From NCBI RefSeq assembly GCF_000512205.2, contig NZ_CP006644.1:3528520-3592519 (forward strand): DNA of 64,000 nucleotides, given 5' to 3'. Position 1 is the stretch's first letter. Every line of letters begins with the position of its first letter. The DNA is from Sphingomonas sanxanigenens DSM 19645 = NX02. Its GTDB lineage: Bacteria; Pseudomonadota; Alphaproteobacteria; Sphingomonadales; Sphingomonadaceae. Shown here piece after piece: positions 37,058 to 44,806 of the stretch. Below the pieces are notes generated by a model. It was given only the letters and a program-made list of their open reading frames with translations, made no database searches and was not told the origin of the DNA. The translations under genes and the position numbers were made by a program.

Positions 37058-37698
37058 CCGGCGACGCCATCCCCACGACGCGCCGCCGCGACGCCGAGCG
37101 CACCCGCGCCGCGCTGTTCAGGGCGGCCACGCGCGAGTTCGGGACGCATGGTTTCGCCGGCGCCAGGATCGAGCGGATCGTGGCGGGCGCGGGCTGCAAC
37201 ATCCGGATGATCTACCATCATTTCGGCAGCAAGGCGGCGCTCTACCAGGCGGTCGTCGAGAGTGCTTATGCCGATCTCCGGGCCGAAGAGGCGAAGCTCG
37301 ACCTCGACCTCGACGATCCCTTCGGCTGCCTCGATACGTTGCTGCGCTTCACCATGCGCTATTTCGCCAGCCACCCGCATCTCGAAGGGCTGATCCGCTC
37401 CGAGAACGACACCCGCGCCCGCGTCGTCGGCACCTCCCCCGCGATCCGCGCGTCGAGCGACCGGCTGAAAGGGCGGCTGGAAGCGATCGTCGCTGCGGGC
37501 GAGGCGAAGGGGCTGTTCCGCGCCGGCATCGATCCGCTGCAGCTCTATGTCACCATCACCGCGCTCAGCCGCTTCCACCTCGCCAACGGCTATTCGCTGT
37601 CGGCGGTGCTCGATACGGACCTGCGCAGCGCCGAATGGCGACGCGGCTGGGCGGATTATGCCGCGGAACTGGTGCGGCGCTACGTCGCGGTTGTATGA
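37054..37698 (+). CDS. TetR-family transcription regulator (214 aa)
   Basis: This is a TetR-type regulator with the helix-turn-helix at about residues 13-60: RTRAALFRAATREFGTHGFA and NIRMIYHHFGSKAALYQAVV. The C-terminal helical domain (RutR/YcdC-like by eye, LHLANGYSLSAV region) would bind an effector. RutR-like factors respond to pyrimidines, which is worth noting beside amidohydrolases for ureido-type bonds, but this is weak evidence. ATG 37054 overlaps the LysR stop (ATGA), so both regulators are made together. Confidence 0.9.
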   Translation: MTGDAIPTTRRRDAERTRAALFRAATREFGTHGFAGARIERIVAGAGCNIRMIYHHFGSKAALYQAVVESAYADLRAEEAKLDLDLDDPFGCLDTLLRFTMRYFASHPHLEGLIRSENDTRARVVGTSPAIRASSDRLKGRLEAIVAAGEAKGLFRAGIDPLQLYVTITALSRFHLANGYSLSAVLDTDLRSAEWRRGWADYAAELVRRYVAVV

Positions 37699-37763
37699 CG
37701 CCATGAAACAACAGCGTTCGCGCTGCGTAGCCGTGGAGCGAAGTCGCTATCCCGGACGGACGC

Positions 37764-39083
37764 TCACGCGATCCGCGCGGCGACCAGCCCCTTTTCTTCC
37801 AGCGCCGCCGCGAACGCCATCAACATTCGGTCTCCGCCCGGTGCCGCGATCAGTTGCACGCCCAGCGGCATGCCCGGCACATCGGCGAGCGGCGCGGAGA
37901 TCACCGGCAGGCCGATATAGCTGATCGGCTGGGTGTAGAGCCCCAGATTGGCGCGGGCCGGGGCCGGCTTGCCGTCGATCGGGATCACCGGATCGTCGAT
38001 CAGCGGCGCGGGGCCATAGACGACCGGCGCGATCAGCACGTCATGCTTCGCGAAGGCGGCAGCGGCGTGGCCGCGGAAGACGGTGCGGAACGCCTCCGCC
38101 TCGTCATAGGCGGCGCGGGGCAGCGCGGCGCCGGCGATCAGGCGGTCGCGCGTCGCCGCATCGAATTCCAGCGCGCGGGTTCGCAGCTCGGGGAGGTGAA
38201 ACCGGCCGCCCTCGTAGCCGGTCATCAGGAAGGCACCCGATCGCGCCTGCGCGACCTGCGGCAGTTCCACCGTCTCCAGGCCGCCCAGTGCCGCCGCCAG
38301 GCGATCGAGCGCGACGCGCATCTCGGGCGCGAGGTTGCGCTGGAACCAGCCGCCCAGCATCGCGATCCGCGAAGGTGCGGTCGGCAGGTCGCCATCGCCG
38401 CGCAACACCGCGTCGACCGCCGCAAGATCCGCCGCCGAAGCCGCGAACGGGCCGATATCGTCGAGGCTGTCGACGAAGGGATAGGCACCCGCCATCGGCA
38501 GCGCGCCATGGCTGGGCTTCAGGCCATAGATGCCGCACAGGCTGGCCGGGATGCGGATCGAGCCATTGGTGTCCGACCCCAAGGTGAAGGGCAGCATGCC
38601 CGCCGCCACCGCCGCGGCCGAACCGCCCGACGAGCCGCCCGCGAAGCGCGCGGGATCGTGCGGGTTGCGGGTGATGCCCCAATGCGCATTGTCGGTGACG
38701 AAGCCATAGGCATATTCGTCCATGTTGAGCGTGGCGACCAGAACCGCGCCCGCTGCGGACAGCCGGCGGATCGCCTCCGCATCCTCCCCGGCCGGCGGCG
38801 CATCGCGGCGCATGCCGGCGCCGGCGGTGGTCGGCAGTCCGGCGACGTCGAACAGATCCTTCACGCCATAGGGCACGCCGGCGAGCGGCCCGGGATCGAT
38901 GCCCGCCGCAACCTTGGCATCGACCTGCCGTGCCTCGACGATCGCGCGCTCGGCGAGCAGCCGCGTCGCCGCGTTGATCCCGTCATTGCGCGCCTCGATG
39001 CGCTTCAGCGCCTCGCCCGCGATGTCGACCGCGCGCATCTGCCGGCCGCGGACGGCGGCAGCGATCTGGAGAACCCCGGTCAT
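37764..39083 (-). CDS. AtzE-like amidase-signature hydrolase (439 aa)
   Basis: This is an amidase-signature enzyme with the Ser-cisSer-Lys triad: K75 (PYGVKDLFD), the cis serine in GGSSGGS (149-155) and the nucleophile S175 in SDTNGSIRIPAS. The TNGS form and length match the AtzE group (1-carboxybiuret hydrolase and relatives). Support comes from a tiny AtzG-like gene directly upstream whose TGA overlaps this ATG at 39083; in the known enzyme AtzE and AtzG form one complex. It lies near, and convergent with, the regulator pair of the catabolic island containing an isochorismatase-type hydrolase, so a ureide pathway is plausible. A GatA-like or general amidase is the alternative. Confidence 0.88.
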   Translation of the reverse strand: MTGVLQIAAAVRGRQMRAVDIAGEALKRIEARNDGINAATRLLAERAIVEARQVDAKVAAGIDPGPLAGVPYGVKDLFDVAGLPTTAGAGMRRDAPPAGEDAEAIRRLSAAGAVLVATLNMDEYAYGFVTDNAHWGITRNPHDPARFAGGSSGGSAAAVAAGMLPFTLGSDTNGSIRIPASLCGIYGLKPSHGALPMAGAYPFVDSLDDIGPFAASAADLAAVDAVLRGDGDLPTAPSRIAMLGGWFQRNLAPEMRVALDRLAAALGGLETVELPQVAQARSGAFLMTGYEGGRFHLPELRTRALEFDAATRDRLIAGAALPRAAYDEAEAFRTVFRGHAAAAFAKHDVLIAPVVYGPAPLIDDPVIPIDGKPAPARANLGLYTQPISYIGLPVISAPLADVPGMPLGVQLIAAPGGDRMLMAFAAALEEKGLVAARIA

Positions 39084-39259
39084 CCGTTGCGCGCCTCGCG
39101 CAGCACCGCCCAATGGCCGGCGAGGAGCCGCGCGTTCATCGCGACGCCGGGCACGCAGCCGGCCGGCATCTCCATCGCCAGCGTTTCGGCGACCGCGGCG
39201 GCCACCGCCTCGTCACTCTCGGGCAGCGCAGGCGGGTCGGATGGCGGAGATGCGGTCAT
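39080..39259 (-). CDS. AtzG-like small subunit (DUF4089-type), partner of the amidase (59 aa)
   Basis: ATG 39259 to TGA 39080 encodes 59 residues, including SDEAVAAAVAETLAMEMPAG and CVPGVAMNARLLAGHWAVLR. Length, position and the pattern of a short helix, a P-x-x-x-x-G-V turn and a second helix match AtzG, the GatC-like chain that stabilises AtzE. The gene overlaps the amidase gene by four bases (ATGA), which strongly supports a real, co-translated gene despite its size. The first 15 residues are poorly ordered (Pro/Ser rich). Confidence 0.75.
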   Translation of the reverse strand: MTASPPSDPPALPESDEAVAAAVAETLAMEMPAGCVPGVAMNARLLAGHWAVLREARNG

Positions 39260-39307
39260 GAGGGCCCCGATCGATAAGTAATAATTTTCTGCATAACCCG
39301 AAGATTT

Positions 39308-39321
39308 CGCTTGGCCAAGCG
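39308..39321. promoter_or_regulatory. 14-bp perfect palindrome in the amidase/ribE divergent promoter region
   Basis: CGCTTGGCCAAGCG is an exact palindrome, 49 bases upstream of the AtzG-like start and about 70 upstream of the riboflavin synthase start. An AT-rich patch (39274-39296) between it and the AtzG-like gene could hold the -10 region. Such a site suits a dimeric repressor, for example the nearby TetR protein (inference). Confidence 0.4.
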
Positions 39322-39390
39322 CGCTTGTCCGCCCCGCGCCGCGCGCGTAGGGCGATCATGGATCTTCCACGCCGAACGGGTGAAATCGCG

Positions 39391-40023
39391 ATGTATATGG
39401 GGCTGGTTCAGGGGGTGGCGCGCATCGCCCGTGCGGAAACGCTGCCGGGCAGGATCGCGCTGACGCTGGAATTCCCGGACGCGCTGACCGACGGGCTGGT
39501 GCTCGGCGCCAGCGTCGCGATCGAGGGCGTCTGCCTGTCGGTGACCGGGATCGACGGCACGTTCATCGGCTTCGACGCGACCAAGGGCACGCTGGAAAAG
39601 ACCAACCTCGGCACGCTCGGCCGCGACCGCGTCAACATCGAACGCTCGGCGAAAATGGGCGACGAGATCGGCGGCCATATCGTCGCCGGACATGTGTCCG
39701 GCACCGCCGAGATCGTCGGCATCGACACCACGTCCGACGAGCATATGTGGATCAAGTTCCGCGTGCCGATGCCCTGGGCCAAATATGTGTTCGTCCACGG
39801 CTTCCTGGCGGTCAACGGCTGCAGCCTGACCGTGGCGGAGCAGGACGGCGACGTGTTCACCGTCAACCTGATCCCGGAGACGATCCGCCAGACGACCTTC
39901 GGCCTCTATCGCGCGGGCGACCGGGTGAATTTCGAGGTCGAGCACCAGACGATGGTGCTGGTGGAAACGATCGAGCGGACGATGACCGCGGCGGCGGAGC
40001 GGCTGTTTCCGAAGTTGGGCTGA
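39391..40023 (+). CDS. ribE: Riboflavin synthase, alpha-chain type (210 aa)
   Basis: The enzyme dismutates two 6,7-dimethyl-8-ribityllumazine molecules to riboflavin. Two lumazine-binding repeats are visible: the first opens MYMGLVQGVARI (family MFTGIVQ) with GVCLSVTGID, the second has GHIVAGHVSGTAEI and NGCSLTVAEQDG. LIPETIRQTTFG matches the proteobacterial enzyme closely. ATG 39391 is taken because the family starts at M-x-x-G-x-V-Q; ATG 39358 in frame is possible. It stands alone, apart from other rib genes. I see no FMN riboswitch upstream. Confidence 0.93.
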   Translation: MYMGLVQGVARIARAETLPGRIALTLEFPDALTDGLVLGASVAIEGVCLSVTGIDGTFIGFDATKGTLEKTNLGTLGRDRVNIERSAKMGDEIGGHIVAGHVSGTAEIVGIDTTSDEHMWIKFRVPMPWAKYVFVHGFLAVNGCSLTVAEQDGDVFTVNLIPETIRQTTFGLYRAGDRVNFEVEHQTMVLVETIERTMTAAAERLFPKLG

Positions 40024-40026
40024 CGC

Positions 40027-41181
40027 TCAGGCCTTCGCCTGGGCCGGTCGCCGGCGGATCAGCACCGCCAGCATCGAGACCGCCGTCACCGTCGCCACCG
40101 CGCGGAAGGCGCCGTGGCGGCCGAGCACCTCGCTGATCGGTTCGATCACCAGCGGGTTGAGGAAGTCGCCGAGGAAGATCGCCGAATAGAACATCGCGAT
40201 CGCCCGGTCGCGAACCTCGGGCGCGGCGACCGAGGTCAGCGTCGTGATCATGTGGGGCAGGAACAGGCCGGCGGCGAGACCGGCGATGACGCAGCCGAGC
40301 GATGCGATGGCAACGCCCTGCGAGAAGCCCAGGGTCGCGAGCCCGACCGTCCAGAGCCCGAAAACCAGCGCGAAGCAGGAACGCGAACTCAGCCGGCGGC
40401 GGACCGCGCCATAGCTGAACCCGCCGATCGCGGCGCCGACCGGCGCCAGCACCGCGACGCGGGCGACGCGCGAGGGTGCGGAAATGCCGATCTCGCCGAG
40501 CAGGAAGGACAATTGCGTGTTTGTCATCATCAGCACGATACCGAAGCCGACGATCGCGACATAGAAAGGCCACAGCGCCATCAGCCCTTGTCCAGCCGCG
40601 CGTGCGGCCGTCGCGGGCGGCACGACCACCGGTCGCCGGCCTGCCAGCGCCATCGCCAGCAGCAGCCAGCCGATCAGGTAGATCGCGAAGGGCAGCCGCC
40701 AGCCGCCGAGCATGCCGAGCTCGCCGCCGATGAGGATCCCTGCGATGCCGCCGATCGACCCCAGCGCACCCTTGATGCCGATCAGCCGCGCGCGCGGCTC
40801 GGGCGGATAGAGCGCGGCGATCAGCGCGGTCGAGGCGATGCCGATGAACGATGCCGCTATCCCCAACAGGAAGCGCGCACCGAGCATCAGCGTGGCGCCG
40901 TCGCTCCACAGCCCGGCCGAGCCGGTGAGGCCATAGAGCGCCAAGCCCATGATCAGCAGCCGCCACGTGCCGACCAGCCTGATCGCTGCGGCGCTGAGGA
41001 AGCCGCCGGCGATCAGCCCCAGCGCCGGCGCGGTCATCACCGCCTGCGACAGCGCGGGACCGCCGTCGCCGAAATGCGCCGCGAGCAGCGGCAGCACCGG
41101 GATCAGCACGACGAGGGTGAGCGCGGTCGTCGCCGAGCCGCTCATCAGCGCGAACAGCAGCAGGCGGTCGCGCAGCATCAT
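40027..41181 (-). CDS. MFS transporter at the end of the igr-like operon (384 aa)
   Basis: This is a major-facilitator permease of about 12 segments, with loop GTWRLLIMGLALYG and the mid-protein LIGIKGALGSIGGIAG. The start is a double ATG (41181/41178) overlapping the thiolase stop, so it is coupled to the side-chain degradation genes. It may import the acid substrate or export a product. Drug-efflux-type relatives exist, so direction is not certain. Confidence 0.88.
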   Translation of the reverse strand: MMLRDRLLLFALMSGSATTALTLVVLIPVLPLLAAHFGDGGPALSQAVMTAPALGLIAGGFLSAAAIRLVGTWRLLIMGLALYGLTGSAGLWSDGATLMLGARFLLGIAASFIGIASTALIAALYPPEPRARLIGIKGALGSIGGIAGILIGGELGMLGGWRLPFAIYLIGWLLLAMALAGRRPVVVPPATAARAAGQGLMALWPFYVAIVGFGIVLMMTNTQLSFLLGEIGISAPSRVARVAVLAPVGAAIGGFSYGAVRRRLSSRSCFALVFGLWTVGLATLGFSQGVAIASLGCVIAGLAAGLFLPHMITTLTSVAAPEVRDRAIAMFYSAIFLGDFLNPLVIEPISEVLGRHGAFRAVATVTAVSMLAVLIRRRPAQAKA

Positions 41182-42350
41182 GCGCTCCCCAGGATCAGCC
41201 CGCTGGTGGGCACGCCGGTGCCGGCGGTGACCAGCACCGGCCCATCGCCCGGCACCTGGTTGACCGAGGTTCCGCGCACCTGGCGCACCCCCTCGGCGAT
41301 GCCGTTCATGCCGTGGATATAGGCCTCGCCCAACTGCCCGCCGTTGGTGTTGATCGGCAGCCGCCCGCCGATCTCGATCCCTTCATCCCTGATGAAATGC
41401 CGCGCCCGGCCGGGCGCGGCGAAGCCGAACGCCTCGATCTGCGGCAGCACGAAGGGCGAGAAATGGTCGTAGAGCGTCGCAGTGCGGATATCGCCCGGCG
41501 TCACCCCGGCCTGCGCATAGAGCTGTGCCGCGACCAGATCCATTTCGGGCAGGCGCGAGATATCGGCGCGGTAATAGCTCGTCATCATCTGCTGGTCGTC
41601 GGCGGCGCCCTGCGCGGCACTGCGGATGATGGCGGGCGGCTGGCGCAGCTTCGCGGCGCGCGCCGCGCTCGTCACCACCAGCGCGACGGCGCCATCCGAT
41701 TCCTGGCAGCAATCGAGCAGGTGCAGCGGCTCGACGATCCAGCGCGAGGCCTGATGCTCGTCGAGCGTGATCGGCTGGCCATGAAACCAGGCGGCGGGAT
41801 TGGTCGCCGCGTGGCGCCGGCAGGCGACCGAGACCCGCCCAAAATCCTCCGAGGTCGCGCCCGTTTCATGCATGTAGCGGCGGGCCGCCATCGCCACCCA
41901 GGATGCCGGCGAGACGAGGCCGAAGGGCACATAATAGCCGTAGTGCGCCGATTCCGCGTTGGGCACGGGCGGCGGCGTGTAGCCGCTGCCGAAGCGATAT
42001 TGCGACCGCTCGTTCATCGCGCGGTAGCAGACGACCACCTCGGCGACCCCGGTCGCAACCGCCATCGCCGCCTGCATCACCGGCGCGCAGGCCCCGCCGC
42101 CGCCATAATGGATGCGGCTGAAGAATTTGAGCTGGCGGCCGCCGATGTTGCGAAAGACCTCGATCTCCGGATTGTTGTCCATCGTATAGGTCGAGAGGCC
42201 ATCGACCTCTGCACGATCGATTCCCGCATCCGCGAGCGCGGCGGCGATCGCCTCCACCGCCAGCCGCAATTCGGATCGGCCGCTGTTCTTCGAGAATTCG
42301 GTGGCGCCGATGCCGACGATCGCGGCCTGCCCTGCCAGCGGATGCGTCAT
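41178..42350 (-). CDS. Ltp2-like thiolase-fold aldolase (390 aa)
   Basis: This is a thiolase-fold protein of the SCP-x/lipid-transfer type. It opens AAIVGIGATEFSKNSGRSEL, has YGGGGACAPVMQAAMAVATG where thiolases carry their nucleophile segment, LYDHFSPFVL, and ends with NTNGGQLGEAYIHGMNGI in place of the G-H-P-x-G-A motif of true thiolases. The size (390) and loss of that motif match Ltp2, the retro-aldolase that splits a 17-hydroxy steroid propionyl-CoA ester. Known Ltp2 works bound to the DUF35 domain of ChsH2; a matching ChsH2-like protein is encoded in the same operon. ATG 42350 overlaps the MaoC stop (ATGA). Confidence 0.88.
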   Translation of the reverse strand: MTHPLAGQAAIVGIGATEFSKNSGRSELRLAVEAIAAALADAGIDRAEVDGLSTYTMDNNPEIEVFRNIGGRQLKFFSRIHYGGGGACAPVMQAAMAVATGVAEVVVCYRAMNERSQYRFGSGYTPPPVPNAESAHYGYYVPFGLVSPASWVAMAARRYMHETGATSEDFGRVSVACRRHAATNPAAWFHGQPITLDEHQASRWIVEPLHLLDCCQESDGAVALVVTSAARAAKLRQPPAIIRSAAQGAADDQQMMTSYYRADISRLPEMDLVAAQLYAQAGVTPGDIRTATLYDHFSPFVLPQIEAFGFAAPGRARHFIRDEGIEIGGRLPINTNGGQLGEAYIHGMNGIAEGVRQVRGTSVNQVPGDGPVLVTAGTGVPTSGLILGSA

Positions 42351-42745
42351 GCCGTTTCTCCCCGATCGAGCGTGACGGTGGCGGTGACATGCTCGCCGAT
42401 CGCGTTGCGGCCGCTGACCGCGACGTCGATCCGGCCGTTCTCGACGCGGGCGACGTGGCCGCTCAGCCGCATCGTATCGCCGACGAAGTTGGGCGCGCCC
42501 AGCCGGATCTCGACCGCGGCGATCCGCGCGGCCGTGCCGCACCAGTCGGAGACATAGCGCTGGACGAGACCGTTGGTGGTCAGGATGTTCATGAAGATAT
42601 CCGGCACGCCGGTCGCCTGCGCGGCGGCCTTGTCATGATGGACATTCTCGAAATCATTGGTGGCGATGGCGCCGGCGACGATCGCCGACGCGGTGATCGG
42701 CACGGCCAGTTCGGGGAGCGCCTGCCCCACGGTCACGTCCTTCAT
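42347..42745 (-). CDS. ChsH1-like MaoC hydratase subunit (132 aa)
   Basis: This small single hot-dog MaoC protein carries the hydratase-2 residues as D31 and H36 in NDFENVHHDKAAAQ. Length and motif position agree with ChsH1, the catalytic half of the mycobacterial ChsH1-ChsH2 enoyl-CoA hydratase. It lies directly before the Ltp2-like gene and directly after an acyl-CoA dehydrogenase gene, with ATGA overlaps on both sides. It should pair with the MaoC-DUF35 protein encoded two genes upstream. Confidence 0.88.
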   Translation of the reverse strand: MKDVTVGQALPELAVPITASAIVAGAIATNDFENVHHDKAAAQATGVPDIFMNILTTNGLVQRYVSDWCGTAARIAAVEIRLGAPNFVGDTMRLSGHVARVENGRIDVAVSGRNAIGEHVTATVTLDRGETA

Positions 42746-43860
42746 GCGAGCGGCTCCGTCTGTCCCGAGGCGACCGCGGCGCCGATCGCGGCGAGCATCG
42801 GGCTCGCACCGCCCAGCGCCTCGCCGATCTGCGTGGCGGCCAGGAAATAGCGGTGGATCGGATAGGTGATATCTGCGCCCATGCCGCCGTGCAGATGCTG
42901 CGCCGCATGGACGACGCGATGGCCACCGATCGCTGCCCAATATTTGGCGGTGGCGATGTCGGCGGGTTGCACGCTGCATTGGTCGATCTGCCACGCCGCG
43001 AGCAACGCGGTCGACCGCATCGCTTCCACGTCGATGAAGGCGTCGGCGGCGCGCTGCTGCACCGCCTGCATCGATCCCAGCAGCTTGCCGAACTGGATGC
43101 GGTTGCTGGAATAGTCAGCGGTCCGCCGCAGCGCCTCGCCAGCGAGGCCCACCTGCCGCAGCGCCAGCGCGACCTGCGCGCGCTGGACCAGTTCGGTGAC
43201 GACCGATCCGCCCCCCACCAACGCATCGCCGGCGACCGGTGCACGATCGAGCGTGACCAGCGCCTGCGGTTCGCCGCTGGTCGAGCGCTGCGGTGCGACG
43301 GCAACGCCGGGGCCGCCCGGATCGACGAGGAACAGCGCCGGCCCGTCCGCGGTGGTGGCGGTCACCAGCAGCGCTTCGGCCTCGGCCCCATAGGGCACCG
43401 CATATTTGACGCCCGACAGCCGCCAGCCATTGCCGTCCGCATCGGCCGTCGCGCCCGGCTGCGCCGGATCGACGCCGCCGACCTCTTCGATCGCCACCGC
43501 GACGATCGCCTCGCCGGCGAGTATCCGCGGCAGCCACGCCCGTTGCGCAGCACTGCCATGCGCATCGAGCGCCCAGGCGGCAAGCACGACGGTCCCGGTG
43601 AGCGGCACCGGCGCCAAGGTCCGCCCCTGCTCTTCCAGCAGCAGGCCGAGCTCGATCATGCCGAGCCCCAGCCCGCCGCCCGCTTCGGACAAGGCGACGC
43701 CGAGCAGCCCGGCCTCGGCCAATGTGCGCCACAGCACCGCATCATAGGGCTGGCCGCTGTCGGCGAAGGCGCGGATCGCCTCGTCGCTGCAGGCATCGTC
43801 GAAGATGCGCGCGGCGAGATCGCGCAGGCTGCGCTGGTCGTCGCTGAGGGTAAAATCCAT
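42742..43860 (-). CDS. Acyl-CoA dehydrogenase, ChsE1/FadE28-like subunit (372 aa)
   Basis: This is an acyl-CoA dehydrogenase-fold protein. It opens MDFTLSDDQRSLRDLAARIF, has AEAGLLGVALSEAGGGLG, and a C-terminal RRTADYSSNRIQFGKLLGSM with HAAQHLHGGMGADITYPIHR. The C-terminal G-G-T-x-E-x-x-R motif of ordinary dehydrogenases is missing, as in the non-FAD-completing partner of the alpha2beta2 steroid dehydrogenases ChsE1-ChsE2. It probably forms a heteromer with the 390-residue dehydrogenase of the same operon. It starts 13 bases after the MaoC-DUF35 gene. Confidence 0.88.
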   Translation of the reverse strand: MDFTLSDDQRSLRDLAARIFDDACSDEAIRAFADSGQPYDAVLWRTLAEAGLLGVALSEAGGGLGLGMIELGLLLEEQGRTLAPVPLTGTVVLAAWALDAHGSAAQRAWLPRILAGEAIVAVAIEEVGGVDPAQPGATADADGNGWRLSGVKYAVPYGAEAEALLVTATTADGPALFLVDPGGPGVAVAPQRSTSGEPQALVTLDRAPVAGDALVGGGSVVTELVQRAQVALALRQVGLAGEALRRTADYSSNRIQFGKLLGSMQAVQQRAADAFIDVEAMRSTALLAAWQIDQCSVQPADIATAKYWAAIGGHRVVHAAQHLHGGMGADITYPIHRYFLAATQIGEALGGASPMLAAIGAAVASGQTEPLA

Positions 43861-43873
43861 GGACGTATTTCCT

Positions 43874-44806
43874 TCAGGCCAGCCGGAAGGCGGGGAGGAC
43901 ATAGCCGGGCTCCACCTCGACGAAGTCGGCGACCACGGCGCGGCCGATCGCGACATCCTCGGGCGCAGCATCGCGCATGTTGGCGACGATGCGGACGCCC
44001 TCCTCGAGTTCGACCAGCACGATCGGCAGCGGATAATCGAACCCCGGCATGCGTGGCTGGTGCATGATGACGAAGCTGTGGATCGTGCCGCGTCCGCTCG
44101 CCTCGACGATGTCGAAGTCGAGGCTGCCGGTGTCCGGATCCATCGGCCCGGGCGGGTGGCGCAGGCGGCCGTTCCAGGACTGGAACAGCAGCTTGCGATC
44201 GTTGAGGCCGTTCCAGAAGAAGGCGTTGTCATGGGTGATCGCAGGGCGCGGATGCGGGAAGGCCGATGCCTGCCCCTCGGGCGCCGCAGGCTTCGGCTGC
44301 GCGAGATTGGGTTTGAACTTCAGCACCCGGAAGGTCATCCGCCCGACCGGCTCGTCACCAACGGTGAAGGCGAAATCGAGCGTGACGAAATGGCCGATGC
44401 CGAGCCCGGTGCGCTTCTCGTCCGAAACGTCGGCGACGACCGGCGTAGAGGTGACGACATCGCCCAGCCGCAGATAGCGCCGATACTCCTGCCGGACATT
44501 GGTGGCGACGACGCCGGTGTAACCGGCATCGTCGAACAGCGAGAGCACTGCCATGCCCTCCTCCGCGGTGCGCCCGCCGGGGCGGTAGGGCGCCATCGCC
44601 CAGACATCGAGCATCGCCGGCGGCGCGACGATGCCGGGATGGCCGGCGGCGCGCGCGGCATCCTCGTCGAGATAGATCGGGTTGGTCTCCCCCATCGCCT
44701 CGCACCAGCGGCGGATCATCGGCAGGTTGACCGCATCGCGCGCGGTCGCCGGGCGGGTGGCGGGCTTGCCGATCCAGCCCCGCGCCGCGTCGAGCAGGGG
44801 CGCCAT
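43874..44806 (-). CDS. ChsH2-like fusion of MaoC hot-dog and DUF35 OB domain (310 aa)
   Basis: Residues 1-150 form a MaoC hot-dog domain whose catalytic place reads EAMGETNPIYLDED, so the usual Asp/His pair is absent. Residues about 185-310 form a DUF35 OB-fold domain beginning DNAFFWNGLNDRKLLFQSW. This is the architecture and size of ChsH2 (about 311 residues), the non-catalytic hydratase half whose DUF35 part docks the Ltp2 aldolase. Oddly, the zinc-ribbon cysteines usual in DUF35 proteins are gone (QSWNGRLRHPPG). It overlaps the upstream dehydrogenase gene by one base (TGATG). Confidence 0.9.
   Translation of the reverse strand: MAPLLDAARGWIGKPATRPATARDAVNLPMIRRWCEAMGETNPIYLDEDAARAAGHPGIVAPPAMLDVWAMAPYRPGGRTAEEGMAVLSLFDDAGYTGVVATNVRQEYRRYLRLGDVVTSTPVVADVSDEKRTGLGIGHFVTLDFAFTVGDEPVGRMTFRVLKFKPNLAQPKPAAPEGQASAFPHPRPAITHDNAFFWNGLNDRKLLFQSWNGRLRHPPGPMDPDTGSLDFDIVEASGRGTIHSFVIMHQPRMPGFDYPLPIVLVELEEGVRIVANMRDAAPEDVAIGRAVVADFVEVEPGYVLPAFRLA

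Noticed and set aside
39260-39390. FMN riboswitch upstream of riboflavin synthase
   Set aside because: The gap is short and lacks the conserved RFN-element helices; only an AT-rich patch and a palindrome are seen.
42742-44232. Extended 496-residue start for the 372-residue acyl-CoA dehydrogenase
   Set aside because: The extra N-terminus is an out-of-frame reading of the MaoC-DUF35 gene; MDFTLSDDQ at 43860 is the normal family start.
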